Below, piece by piece: positions 1-5,083 of a stretch of 5,232 nt of DNA. Source of the DNA: Nitrosotalea sp. (GTDB lineage Archaea; Thermoproteota; Nitrososphaeria; Nitrososphaerales; Nitrosopumilaceae); the NCBI GenBank assembly GCA_022545805.1, contig JAKEIJ010000090.1:1-5232 (forward strand). Direction: 5' to 3'. The position numbers were made by a program, and so were the translations under genes. Position 1 is the first letter of the stretch. The number at the start of each line of letters is the position of its first letter. Under the pieces are notes generated by a model that was given only the letters and a program-made list of their open reading frames with translations, was not told where the DNA came from and did no database searches.

Positions 1-1
1 T

Positions 2-319
2 CAAAATAATTCCGAGCCAGCTTCGCTCTATAAATTCAATGATGGAATTGGAACATTGGGGTTCATCCCGTCAATTACAGAACCATTTTGTGGAAACTGT
101 GACAGAGTAAGAATAACGTCTGATGGACGATTTCTTACTTGTCTTTTTGAAAATCCTGGAAACGACATTAAGAGTTTAATGCGCTCCGGCAAGTCTGATG
201 AGGATATCTCGAACCATCTATTGGAAGCAATGCAAGGCAAGCCCGAGGGTATAATAAAATTAATCAGATCTAATCAGTTAAAACCAAAATTAAATTTGAT
301 GCATACTATAGGAGGATGA
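2..319 (+). CDS. moaA: GTP 3',8-cyclase MoaA, C-terminal part (gene cut by window edge)
   Basis: This is the last 105 codons of MoaA, the radical SAM enzyme that converts GTP to 3',8-cyclo-GTP in the first step of molybdenum cofactor synthesis in the cytoplasm. The frame is open from base 2, so the start and the N-terminal radical SAM CX3CX2C cluster lie outside the window. What is visible is the diagnostic C-terminal [4Fe-4S] motif, CGNC followed by 13 residues and a third Cys (CX2CX13C), at about 98-150. The CDRVR stretch carries the two Arg residues that in characterised MoaA help bind the GTP triphosphate. The protein ends MHTIGG; the C-terminal Gly-Gly is the family hallmark and is needed for radical generation. 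The TTG at 56 is internal (Leu), not a start. The stop at 317-319 is one base before moaD, so the genes are surely co-transcribed. Confidence 0.96.
   Translation, partial: QNNSEPASLYKFNDGIGTLGFIPSITEPFCGNCDRVRITSDGRFLTCLFENPGNDIKSLMRSGKSDEDISNHLLEAMQGKPEGIIKLIRSNQLKPKLNLMHTIGG
311..316 (+). promoter_or_regulatory. Shine-Dalgarno site of moaD, inside moaA
   Basis: GGAGGA is formed by the two terminal Gly codons of moaA and lies 4 bases before the moaD ATG at 321. The wider string GGAGGATGAT closely resembles the full archaeal anti-SD complement GGAGGTGAT. This fixes the moaD start and suggests translational coupling. Confidence 0.75.
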
Positions 320-320
320 T

Positions 321-590
321 ATGGTACAAAATAAACAGTTACAAATTATTAAGGTGAAATTATTTGCATCATTCAAGGAAATAGTTGGAAAAAGCGAGGT
401 ATCATTTGAAATTGAAAAATATGCAACTATATCTGACCTAAAACAATTACTCTTAAACAATTATCCTCAATTATTATCCCAAAAATTCCAAGCAATTTAT
501 GCAGTAAATCATAAAGTATCTGATGATTCTACCATATTATCAGCTAGCGATGAAGTCGCAGTCTTTCCCCCAGTGAGTGGTGGCATATGA
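321..590 (+). CDS. moaD: Molybdopterin synthase small subunit MoaD, with C-terminal Gly-Gly-Ile
   Basis: This is an 89-residue beta-grasp, ubiquitin-like sulfur carrier. As a C-terminal thiocarboxylate it donates sulfur to cyclic pyranopterin monophosphate within the MoaD2-MoaE2 synthase. Recognition rests on the length, the early VKLFASFKEIVG strand-loop, the ISDLKQLL helix, and the ending DEVAVFPPVSGG, all typical of MoaD. The oddity is one extra residue: the frame ends GGT GGC ATA TGA, giving Gly87-Gly88-Ile89, whereas active MoaD needs a free terminal Gly for adenylation by a MoeB-type E1. Ile89 would have to be removed, or the C-terminus differs through mutation or sequence error. The stop overlaps the moaE start as ATGA. 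No E1-like gene is in the window. The family call is firm; how this C-terminus matures is unknown. Confidence 0.93.
   Translation: MVQNKQLQIIKVKLFASFKEIVGKSEVSFEIEKYATISDLKQLLLNNYPQLLSQKFQAIYAVNHKVSDDSTILSASDEVAVFPPVSGGI
579..583 (+). promoter_or_regulatory. Weak Shine-Dalgarno site of moaE, inside moaD
   Basis: GGTGG, from the two Gly codons near the moaD end, sits only 3 bases before the moaE ATG at 587. With the ATGA stop/start overlap, re-initiation by ribosomes finishing moaD is likely the main route to moaE translation. Confidence 0.4.
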
Positions 591-994
591 TCTCAATAAC
601 TGAAAAACCAATCAATCTAAATGATATATTATTACATTCTAAAGATGATTCTGCAGGGGCAACCACTCTATTTCTGGGCAGTGTAAGGGACCACAATGAA
701 GGGCAAAACGTCTCAGGGATATATTATGAAACATACAAAGAGATGGCACAATCAGTTCTTTTAGAGATAGAAAGTGAAGTTTTTAAAAAATGGAATATGA
801 AAAAATTTATTGCAATACATAGAATAGGAGATCTTAAAATCGGAGAAGTGAGTGTGGCAGTTTCAATTTCTACAGAACATCGAAGTGATGCCTTTGAGGC
901 ATGCAGGTATGCCATAGATGCAATAAAAACAAGAGTGCCGATATGGAAAAAAGAAAAGACAGTGACTGGACAGCAATGGGTCCAAACCAAGTGA
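587..994 (+). CDS. moaE: Molybdopterin synthase catalytic subunit MoaE
   Basis: This 135-residue large subunit of molybdopterin synthase uses MoaD thiocarboxylates to build the dithiolene of molybdopterin. Family motifs appear in order: GATTLFLGSVRD at 24-35, the IYYETYKEMA stretch at 45-54, IHRIGDLKIGE at 77-87, the EHR motif with His98-Arg99, and KTRVPIWKKE at 114-123. Lys114 and Lys121 match the spacing of the two catalytic lysines in the E. coli KTRAPFWK motif (Lys119 and Lys126). The length is slightly short of the usual 140-150 residues because the C-terminal tail is brief. The start is the ATG in the ATGA overlap with moaD; six bases separate its stop from moaCB. All key residues are present, so it should be active if MoaD is matured. 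Confidence 0.96.
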   Translation: MISITEKPINLNDILLHSKDDSAGATTLFLGSVRDHNEGQNVSGIYYETYKEMAQSVLLEIESEVFKKWNMKKFIAIHRIGDLKIGEVSVAVSISTEHRSDAFEACRYAIDAIKTRVPIWKKEKTVTGQQWVQTK

Positions 995-995
995 T
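991..995 (+). promoter_or_regulatory. Shine-Dalgarno-like GTGAT before moaCB
   Basis: GTGAT matches the 3' part of the archaeal SD complement GGAGGTGAT. It overlaps the moaE stop and lies 5 bases before the ATG at 1001. This favours 1001 over the in-frame ATG at 1007, which would leave 11 bases. Confidence 0.4.
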
Positions 996-1000
996 AAGAC

Positions 1001-1915
1001 ATGGGAATGTTTGATGTAACAAATAAACCAGATACATTGCGACGAGCTGTTGCACTAGCCATAGTAAAAACTTCACCTGAAACAATACAACTCATAAAAG
1101 AAAGAAGATCTCCAAAGGGCGACATCATTGAAGCTGCAAAGATTGCTGCAACCATGGGAGCAAAGAAGACGTGTGATTTGTTACCTTATTGTCATTCAAT
1201 TCCAATTGATAATGTCAAAGTAGATGTCGAATTGAAAGAAAGTTCGATTGAAGTTCGGGTGGAGACAAAGACGATTTGGAAGACAGGTGTGGAGATGGAG
1301 TCATTGACAGCTGCCTCTATTGGTGCTCTTACAATTTATGACATGCTCAAACCAGTAGATGACAATTTATCAATTGAATCAATAAAACTTCTTGAAAAGA
1401 GTGGTGGCATAAAGGGCGTTTCAGAAAAAAGTAACAAGAAACTTAGAGCGGCAGTTCTTGTCATAAGTGATTCCACTTCGCAAGGTACTAGAGAAGACAA
1501 GTCTGGTAAATTAGCTGTTGAACTATTAGCGAAAAATGGTTTTGAAATATCAGAATGTGTTGTTGTTGCAGATGACTCAAGTTCAATAGAATCAAGTCTC
1601 AGAAAATTTTGTGATGAACTCAAAGTTGATCTAGTTATAACAACTGGTGGAACTGGAATTGGTCCAAGAGACATCACACCCGAGGTAACCAAAAAAATCA
1701 TAGAAAAAGAGATGCAAGGATTATCAGAAGCCATTAGGACATATGGCCAACGAAGAACACCTTTGTCCATGCTGTCTAGAGGAGTTTCAGGTGTTCGTGG
1801 ACAGACACTTATTGTAAATGTGCCAGGCAGTGCGAAAGCGGTTTCAGAGTCATTTGAAGCGTTATTCCCAGGATTGTTGCACATATACAAGATGTTAGGC
1901 GGTTATGGGCATTAA
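1001..1915 (+). CDS. moaCB: Fused MoaC-MoaB: cyclic pyranopterin monophosphate synthase and molybdopterin adenylyltransferase
   Basis: This 304-residue protein carries two Moco steps. Residues about 1-140 are MoaC, which turns MoaA's cyclo-GTP into cyclic pyranopterin monophosphate. Visible motifs are SPKGDIIEAAKIAA with Lys39, LLPYCHSIPI with Cys64-His65, KTGVEMESLTAAS at 94-106, LTIYDMLKPVD, and LLEKSGG with Lys133, corresponding to the active-site Lys of E. coli MoaC. Residues about 148-304 are a MoaB/MogA domain that activates molybdopterin as the AMP adduct: TTGGTG at 214-219, GPRDITPE at 221-228 with the conserved Asp224, SRGVSGVRGQTLIVNVPGS at 259-277. The linker (about 140-147, SEKSNKKL) is short and charged. 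MoaC-MoaB/MogA fusions are known in other lineages, so the fusion is uncommon rather than new. The two steps are not consecutive, because MoaDE acts between them. The stop at 1913-1915 abuts the transporter frame. Confidence 0.95.
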   Translation: MGMFDVTNKPDTLRRAVALAIVKTSPETIQLIKERRSPKGDIIEAAKIAATMGAKKTCDLLPYCHSIPIDNVKVDVELKESSIEVRVETKTIWKTGVEMESLTAASIGALTIYDMLKPVDDNLSIESIKLLEKSGGIKGVSEKSNKKLRAAVLVISDSTSQGTREDKSGKLAVELLAKNGFEISECVVVADDSSSIESSLRKFCDELKVDLVITTGGTGIGPRDITPEVTKKIIEKEMQGLSEAIRTYGQRRTPLSMLSRGVSGVRGQTLIVNVPGSAKAVSESFEALFPGLLHIYKMLGGYGH

Positions 1916-2685
1916 TTGAATTATTATTTTTACTAATACCAATATTTTTTGGAATTAGTTTCATTTATTCAAGCGTAGGCTTTGGAGGCGGGAGCAGCTA
2001 TATTGCAATACTAGTTCTTGCAGGAACTAGTCTTGTTTTAGTGCCACCCATTTCACTTGTACTGAATATAATAGTGGCAGGAGTGGCCCTGTTTAATTTT
2101 GCAAGGGCAGGTCATCTCTCCTTGAGATTTGCATTACCTTTCTTGTCGTCCATACCATTTGCATTTTTTGCTGGGATGATAAAACTCCCTCAAATCAATT
2201 TATCCATTGTTTTCATAATTGCACTTTTTACTGCATCTGCAACACTTCTTATATCTGGAATGAAAAAAATTGAGAGCAAGCCGGATAAAGTAAGACGAAT
2301 AAATCTCAATCAAAAAGAATTGTTCGCAGTTTCAGTTCCGACAGGTGCAGGTCTTGGAACACTTGCAGGGCTTGTAGGAATTGGAGGAGGAATATGGTTG
2401 TCTCCGTTATTGATCTTGACTGGAATTTCAGATACAAAAAAGACTGCAGCCACCGCAAGCTTGTTTATAGTAACAAATTCAATCGCAGGTCTGATTGGGC
2501 ATTCCATTAAGAACACTCCTGATGCCTCTTTTCTCCTACCTCTTGCCCTTGCAGTTCTTGTAGGAGGAATAATTGGTTCTAAACTTGGAGCATTCAAGTT
2601 AGATCATGACAAATTACGGATAATAGTGGGAGTTGTTGTTGGAGTGGCTGGTATCAGTCTTACAATTAAACTATTGACAGGATAG
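1915..2685 (+). CDS. TauE/SafE (TSUP) family membrane transporter, start codon unresolved
   Basis: This is an integral membrane transporter of the TauE/SafE family, whose members are linked to export of sulfite, sulfoacetate and other small anions. The family's inverted-repeat halves are both present: an N-terminal YSSVGFGGGSSY motif encoded at about 1966-2004 and a second LVGIGGGIWLSP motif at about 2371-2406, then KKTAATASLFIVTNSIAGLIG. Many hydrophobic segments (about 7-8) surround a basic loop KPDKVRR. The first in-frame standard start, GTG at 2041, would remove the first membrane segment and first motif. The frame is open back to 1858 but holds no ATG, GTG or TTG before 2041. Counting from ATT at 1915, which shares a base with the moaCB stop, gives 256 residues, the normal family size. 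An ATT start or a one-base indel near 1914 are the main explanations. The boundary given is a best estimate; the family call is firm and the substrate unknown. Confidence 0.82.
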   Translation: MELLFLLIPIFFGISFIYSSVGFGGGSSYIAILVLAGTSLVLVPPISLVLNIIVAGVALFNFARAGHLSLRFALPFLSSIPFAFFAGMIKLPQINLSIVFIIALFTASATLLISGMKKIESKPDKVRRINLNQKELFAVSVPTGAGLGTLAGLVGIGGGIWLSPLLILTGISDTKKTAATASLFIVTNSIAGLIGHSIKNTPDASFLLPLALAVLVGGIIGSKLGAFKLDHDKLRIIVGVVVGVAGISLTIKLLTG

Positions 2686-2753
2686 CTTCTGAAACATAAA
2701 ATGATGTCTTCCCAATTTGGATCACCTGGCGGCAAACCCGTTTCTTAGCCATT

Positions 2754-2918
2754 ATGAGAAAAATCATTAATTATCCTACTAATTTTATATCGAAAAATCA
2801 GCTTCAGCCTTTACTCAAAAAACATCAGCGATACAATTTGAAGAAAAATGAACTTGTTCAAATCATACTGTTAAAAAGTTATCTGTCAAAGAACTGTAAG
2901 GACTCATTTTTAAGTTAA
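2754..2918 (+). CDS. Possible 54-residue hypothetical protein
   Basis: An ATG frame of 54 codons fills much of the convergent gap after the transporter gene. The product would be very basic and Lys/Asn-rich (starting MRKIINYPTN), with one amphipathic stretch, KKNELVQIILLKSYL. I recognise no family. There is no good Shine-Dalgarno site before it, and its stop lies inside the A/T palindrome at 2907-2921. In AT-rich DNA an open frame of this length can arise by chance, so it is listed only as a candidate. Confidence 0.18.
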   Translation: MRKIINYPTNFISKNQLQPLLKKHQRYNLKKNELVQIILLKSYLSKNCKDSFLS

Positions 2919-2930
2919 AAAATAAAAATT
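2906..2930. terminator. Candidate bidirectional A/T palindrome terminator
   Basis: TTTTTAA (2907-2913), G, TTAAAAA (2915-2921) is a perfect inverted repeat, followed by another A-rich tract to 2930. Read on the + strand it gives a T-run after the transporter gene. Read on the - strand it gives ATTTTTATTTTTTAA just after the stop of the oxidoreductase gene. Archaeal RNA polymerase commonly stops at T-rich tracts, and the convergent gene ends make this a fitting place. Confidence 0.5.
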
Positions 2931-2934
2931 CTTC

Positions 2935-4392
2935 CTAAATTGCTGCAGTAATATCGTAATACATGTTGTCTTCTCTATGGCCTCCTCTTCCTTTACCTAT
3001 ATGCTGATAATCTGAAACAAATTCAATAGAACTAAGCCATTTCACCATCTTGTATCCTAATTGTGTTTCAACACGCAATCTCAATGGAGCACCATGAGCT
3101 TCTGTAAGAGGTTTGTAGTTCATTTGATATGCAAGAATTGTCTGTGGATGATTTGCAAGTTCCATGCTTATCACCTCATAAAATTCCCCATTCGCATCTG
3201 TTTGATAAGATCTAAAAACAACATACCGAGCTTGCGCCAGTGGTTTACATTGTTTTACGATTTCAATCATTGGAACCCCTCCCCATTGAGCTATTCCAGT
3301 CCATCCTTGAATGCAACTATGCTCTGTAATTTGCTCTTGTTTGGCAATTTTTTGAAGTTCCGCAAGAGAATAATGTCTTGGCTTTTCTACAAGACCAAAG
3401 ATTTCAAGTTTCCAATCTGCAAAGCTATTCTCATAAAGCTCTTTGTATTCTCTGGTATCTGGAGGATATCCATTAATCCTAAAAAATGGAGTAATTTCAG
3501 ATTTGGAATGTTGTTGCCGCGATACAACTTTTCCAAACAGTGAACGTTTTAATGGTATCAATATGGCACCAATCATTTTTTGAGTAAACCTGGGATTATG
3601 CAATGAGATTCCAGTTGACCATATGTGTACAATCAGAACAGAAACGCAATAGAAAGCGAACAGACCAATAGCAGTAGCAAGATTGATTCCTTTTCCGTCC
3701 CCCAGAACTATGTTTCCCATGTTTTCTGGAAATTTATTCAAAATAACCATTGCTAGATGAGCAACAATAAATAATACAAACGCAAGCATGCCCAAAAAAT
3801 GAAGACTTCGTGCAGTCTGTCTACCTCTAAAAATTTTGGGATACCATGGAAATCTTGCGCCTATTGCAGGTGACATGGCAGCACCAGTTGCAATCATGAA
3901 TGGGCCAAGAAAAAAGACAACAAAAAAATATGTTAGTTGTTGTAATGGATCGTAAGGATTCCCGCTAGCCATTGGATGCATGCTAACCAGAGACATTGCA
4001 TACTGCAGTGCGTTTGGAAAGATATTCCAAGAGGTGGGAACTAGACGCACCCATTCCCCACTTGTAAATAATAATGTATAATATGCTACTCCATTTCCAA
4101 ACCAAAAAAGAGCAGAAATAAAGTGCCAATGCCTTCCTAGTCCAAGATTTTTATGTCCTGGAAGGGCGATCCATGATGAAAATGATTCTTCCTCTTCCAG
4201 AGAAATCCAAAGTCTGTCTTTGGGAATCTTTTTCTTTGTGAATTTTATCCATTCCGTACCGGGTTTTGCATCATCTTTAAAGTAAAGTTTGGGCAGAGAG
4301 CTTAGTATCTCAATACCACTTCGTATCAACAAAGTGATAAAAATGACATTGATAAAATGTGCATATCTTAACCAGAATGGAAAATCAATCAA
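2935..4392 (-). CDS. Membrane molybdopterin oxidoreductase: b-type cytochrome domain fused to sulfite oxidase/YedY-type domain
   Basis: This 485-residue protein joins a cytochrome b561/hydrogenase-type cytochrome b domain (about 5-260) to an oxidoreductase molybdopterin-binding domain (about 325-460). Five membrane segments are likely, near residues 8-30, 90-110, 150-172, 197-219 and 236-258. His12, His88 or His90, His198 and His212 are candidate heme ligands. In the molybdopterin domain, Cys360 of EHSCIQGWTG is the expected Mo-ligating Cys. WGGVPMIEIV, ISMELANHP, HGAPLRLRVETQLGYKMVKW and a GxGGxxED tail near 468-475 are family-like. It probably passes electrons between quinones and a sulfur- or nitrogen-oxide substrate; bacterial MsrPQ (YedYZ) does this with two separate proteins to repair oxidised Met. 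No Tat signal is visible, and basic loops after segments 1, 3 and 5 place the catalytic domain in the cytoplasm. Start TTG at 4392 is the first possible start after an upstream stop and has a GGAG site. The substrate is undetermined. Confidence 0.9.
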   Translation of the reverse strand: MIDFPFWLRYAHFINVIFITLLIRSGIEILSSLPKLYFKDDAKPGTEWIKFTKKKIPKDRLWISLEEEESFSSWIALPGHKNLGLGRHWHFISALFWFGNGVAYYTLLFTSGEWVRLVPTSWNIFPNALQYAMSLVSMHPMASGNPYDPLQQLTYFFVVFFLGPFMIATGAAMSPAIGARFPWYPKIFRGRQTARSLHFLGMLAFVLFIVAHLAMVILNKFPENMGNIVLGDGKGINLATAIGLFAFYCVSVLIVHIWSTGISLHNPRFTQKMIGAILIPLKRSLFGKVVSRQQHSKSEITPFFRINGYPPDTREYKELYENSFADWKLEIFGLVEKPRHYSLAELQKIAKQEQITEHSCIQGWTGIAQWGGVPMIEIVKQCKPLAQARYVVFRSYQTDANGEFYEVISMELANHPQTILAYQMNYKPLTEAHGAPLRLRVETQLGYKMVKWLSSIEFVSDYQHIGKGRGGHREDNMYYDITAAI

Positions 4393-4402
4393 ATAAAGTC
4401 GA

Positions 4403-4406
4403 CTCC
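4403..4406 (-). promoter_or_regulatory. Shine-Dalgarno GGAG before the TTG start of the oxidoreductase
   Basis: On the minus strand, GGAG lies 10 bases before the TTG at 4392. No ATG or GTG is available in frame between the upstream stop (4426-4428) and this TTG, so the pair decides the start. Confidence 0.45.
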
Positions 4407-4443
4407 GACAGAGTATTTTGAAAACCTAAATTCCATCTAATTG

Positions 4444-4458
4444 ACAATACAGCATTGT
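4444..4458. repeat. Imperfect palindrome ACAAT-N5-ATTGT upstream of the oxidoreductase
   Basis: ACAAT (4444-4448) and ATTGT (4454-4458) are perfect inverted arms around five bases, 52 bases upstream of the TTG start. The right arm continues into TTGTAC (4455-4460), a hexamer repeated elsewhere in this gap. It could be an operator for the minus-strand gene. Confidence 0.4.
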
Positions 4459-4477
4459 ACTATTTGTGCAAAGCTAT

Positions 4478-4492
4478 TATTTTTTTTTAAGA
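4478..4492 (-). promoter_or_regulatory. Weak TATA-like element for the oxidoreductase gene
   Basis: On the minus strand this reads CTTAAAAAAAAATAA, an A-rich stretch that could serve as an archaeal TATA box. It would place the transcript start about 25 bases downstream, near 4450-4455, at the palindrome 4444-4458. The match to consensus is poor, so this is tentative. Confidence 0.22.
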
Positions 4493-4521
4493 TTAATTCT
4501 TCATTATTAGCAAGTGGTACA

Positions 4522-4542
4522 GTACAAGACAAATTTGTACAA
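4522..4542. repeat. Nested palindrome GTACA-N9-TGTAC with inner ACAAATTTGT
   Basis: Outer arms GTACA (4522-4526) and TGTAC (4536-4540) enclose the 10-base perfect palindrome ACAAATTTGT (4529-4538). The right side is also the 8-base palindrome TTGTACAA (4535-4542). Such dyads are typical protein-binding sites. It shares the GTACAA core with sites at 4455-4460 and 4849-4854. Confidence 0.45.
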
Positions 4543-4650
4543 AGGTCTAAATGGCGAACATTAGGAGTTTGACACATCTAAATCCGAAATCTTACACCAG
4601 TTTTTTAAATCATTATAATATCATATAGATGAAAACTCTATACCATTGAA

Positions 4651-4677
4651 CAAGTAAAAAGATAAATCTTTGTCTTG
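4651..4677. repeat. Stem-loop CAAG-AAAGAT-AA-ATCTTT-CTTG
   Basis: AAAGAT (4658-4663) and ATCTTT (4666-4671) pair around two A bases. CAAG (4651-4654) and CTTG (4674-4677) extend the stem across a small internal loop. It could be part of an untranslated RNA or a terminator-like hairpin, but no neighbouring transcript is evident. The inner stem is AT-rich and its two-base loop is tight. Confidence 0.3.
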
Positions 4678-4873
4678 AATGTATTATACAGGAACTAATG
4701 GCAGACATTATTGTTTGAAATCCCCACTAGCACTCTTTATTGAATATTTTTCACATGAATTTTTTATCTTCATCAAGAATTGTTTTGCAGATCTGAAATA
4801 ACTGGAATGTTGAATTGTAAACTAGGTAATACATAACATAACATGCATGTACAATGTCTTGAGATTCTACGTA

Positions 4874-4950
4874 AAGAATTTACTCCATATTGCAAACTTG
4901 TAGAAAAATTTACCACATATTGCAAATATGATAGAAGAATCTACTAGAAG
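4874..4950. repeat. 30-base tandem repeat, two copies plus a partial third
   Basis: Copy 1 (4874-4903) and copy 2 (4904-4934) share AATTTAC and the block CATATTGCAAA at exactly 30-base spacing, with about five or six mismatches over the first 28 bases and one extra base late in copy 2. A partial third copy, AAGAATCTAC, begins at 4935. In copy 2, CATATT-GCA-AATATG (4916-4930) is a perfect inverted repeat; copy 1 has lost this symmetry. The repeat also lies in a small open frame (ATG 4843 to TAG 4945-4947, 34 residues) in which it reads as two units with the shared core FTxYCK. Two copies with no spacers do not make a CRISPR array. Confidence 0.6.
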
Positions 4951-5042
4951 ATACTAACTATGACTTTTTAGGTATCTCGATGATTTTCTTTATGCGGGAT
5001 ATAATGATTTGAGAAAAACTGTCATTTCCAAATTTGGCGATC

Positions 5043-5054
5043 CTTTTTTTATAG
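5043..5054 (+). promoter_or_regulatory. TATA box candidate for the secreted-protein gene
   Basis: CTTTTTTTATAG contains TTTTTATA, close to the archaeal TATA consensus. It lies about 40 bases before the TTG at 5092, so a start site about 25 bases downstream (near 5075-5080) would give a short leader that still contains the AGGGG site. Confidence 0.4.
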
Positions 5055-5078
5055 ATGACTATGGTAAAATGGAGTTAC

Positions 5079-5083
5079 AGGGG
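5079..5083 (+). promoter_or_regulatory. Shine-Dalgarno-like AGGGG
   Basis: AGGGG ends 8 bases before the TTG at 5092. An in-frame stop at 5065-5067 and the absence of any other standard start in the short open stretch after it make TTG 5092 the likely start. Confidence 0.4.

Noticed and set aside
56..319. A separate 87-residue protein starting at TTG 56
   Set aside because: The frame is open to the left edge, and the residues before it (LYKFNDGIGT) fit MoaA, so TTG 56 is an internal Leu codon.
724..1155. Minus-strand open frames of 143 and 71 codons across moaE and moaCB
   Set aside because: They lie opposite two strongly recognisable Moco genes, show no family motifs and have no start signals; they are shadows.
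1336..1890. Minus-strand open frame of 184 codons opposite moaCB
   Set aside because: The + strand here encodes clear MoaC and MoaB motifs; the reverse frame is low in recognisable features and arises from codon bias.
2310..2597. Minus-strand open frame of 95 codons opposite the transporter
   Set aside because: It is a shadow of the TSUP gene, whose GIGGG and NSIAGL motifs are on the + strand.
2041..2685. Transporter beginning at GTG 2041
   Set aside because: This would drop the first membrane helix and first TSUP motif, which are encoded in the same frame just upstream.
2701..2748. 15-codon open frame ending GSPGGKPVS
   Set aside because: It is too short and isolated; Gly/Pro content alone does not support coding.
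3061..3543. Plus-strand open frame of 160 codons inside the oxidoreductase region
   Set aside because: It is antisense to the molybdopterin domain with its Cys360 motif, and is rich in Phe, Asn, Lys and Cys with no family pattern.
4551..4628. 25-codon open frame starting MANIRSLTHL
   Set aside because: It has an AAGGT site 4 bases before its ATG, but it is too short, has no recognisable feature and is expected by chance in a 700-base gap.
4874..4950. CRISPR array or insertion-sequence end
   Set aside because: The repeat units adjoin without unique spacers, number only two and a bit, and no transposase or paired terminal repeats are present.
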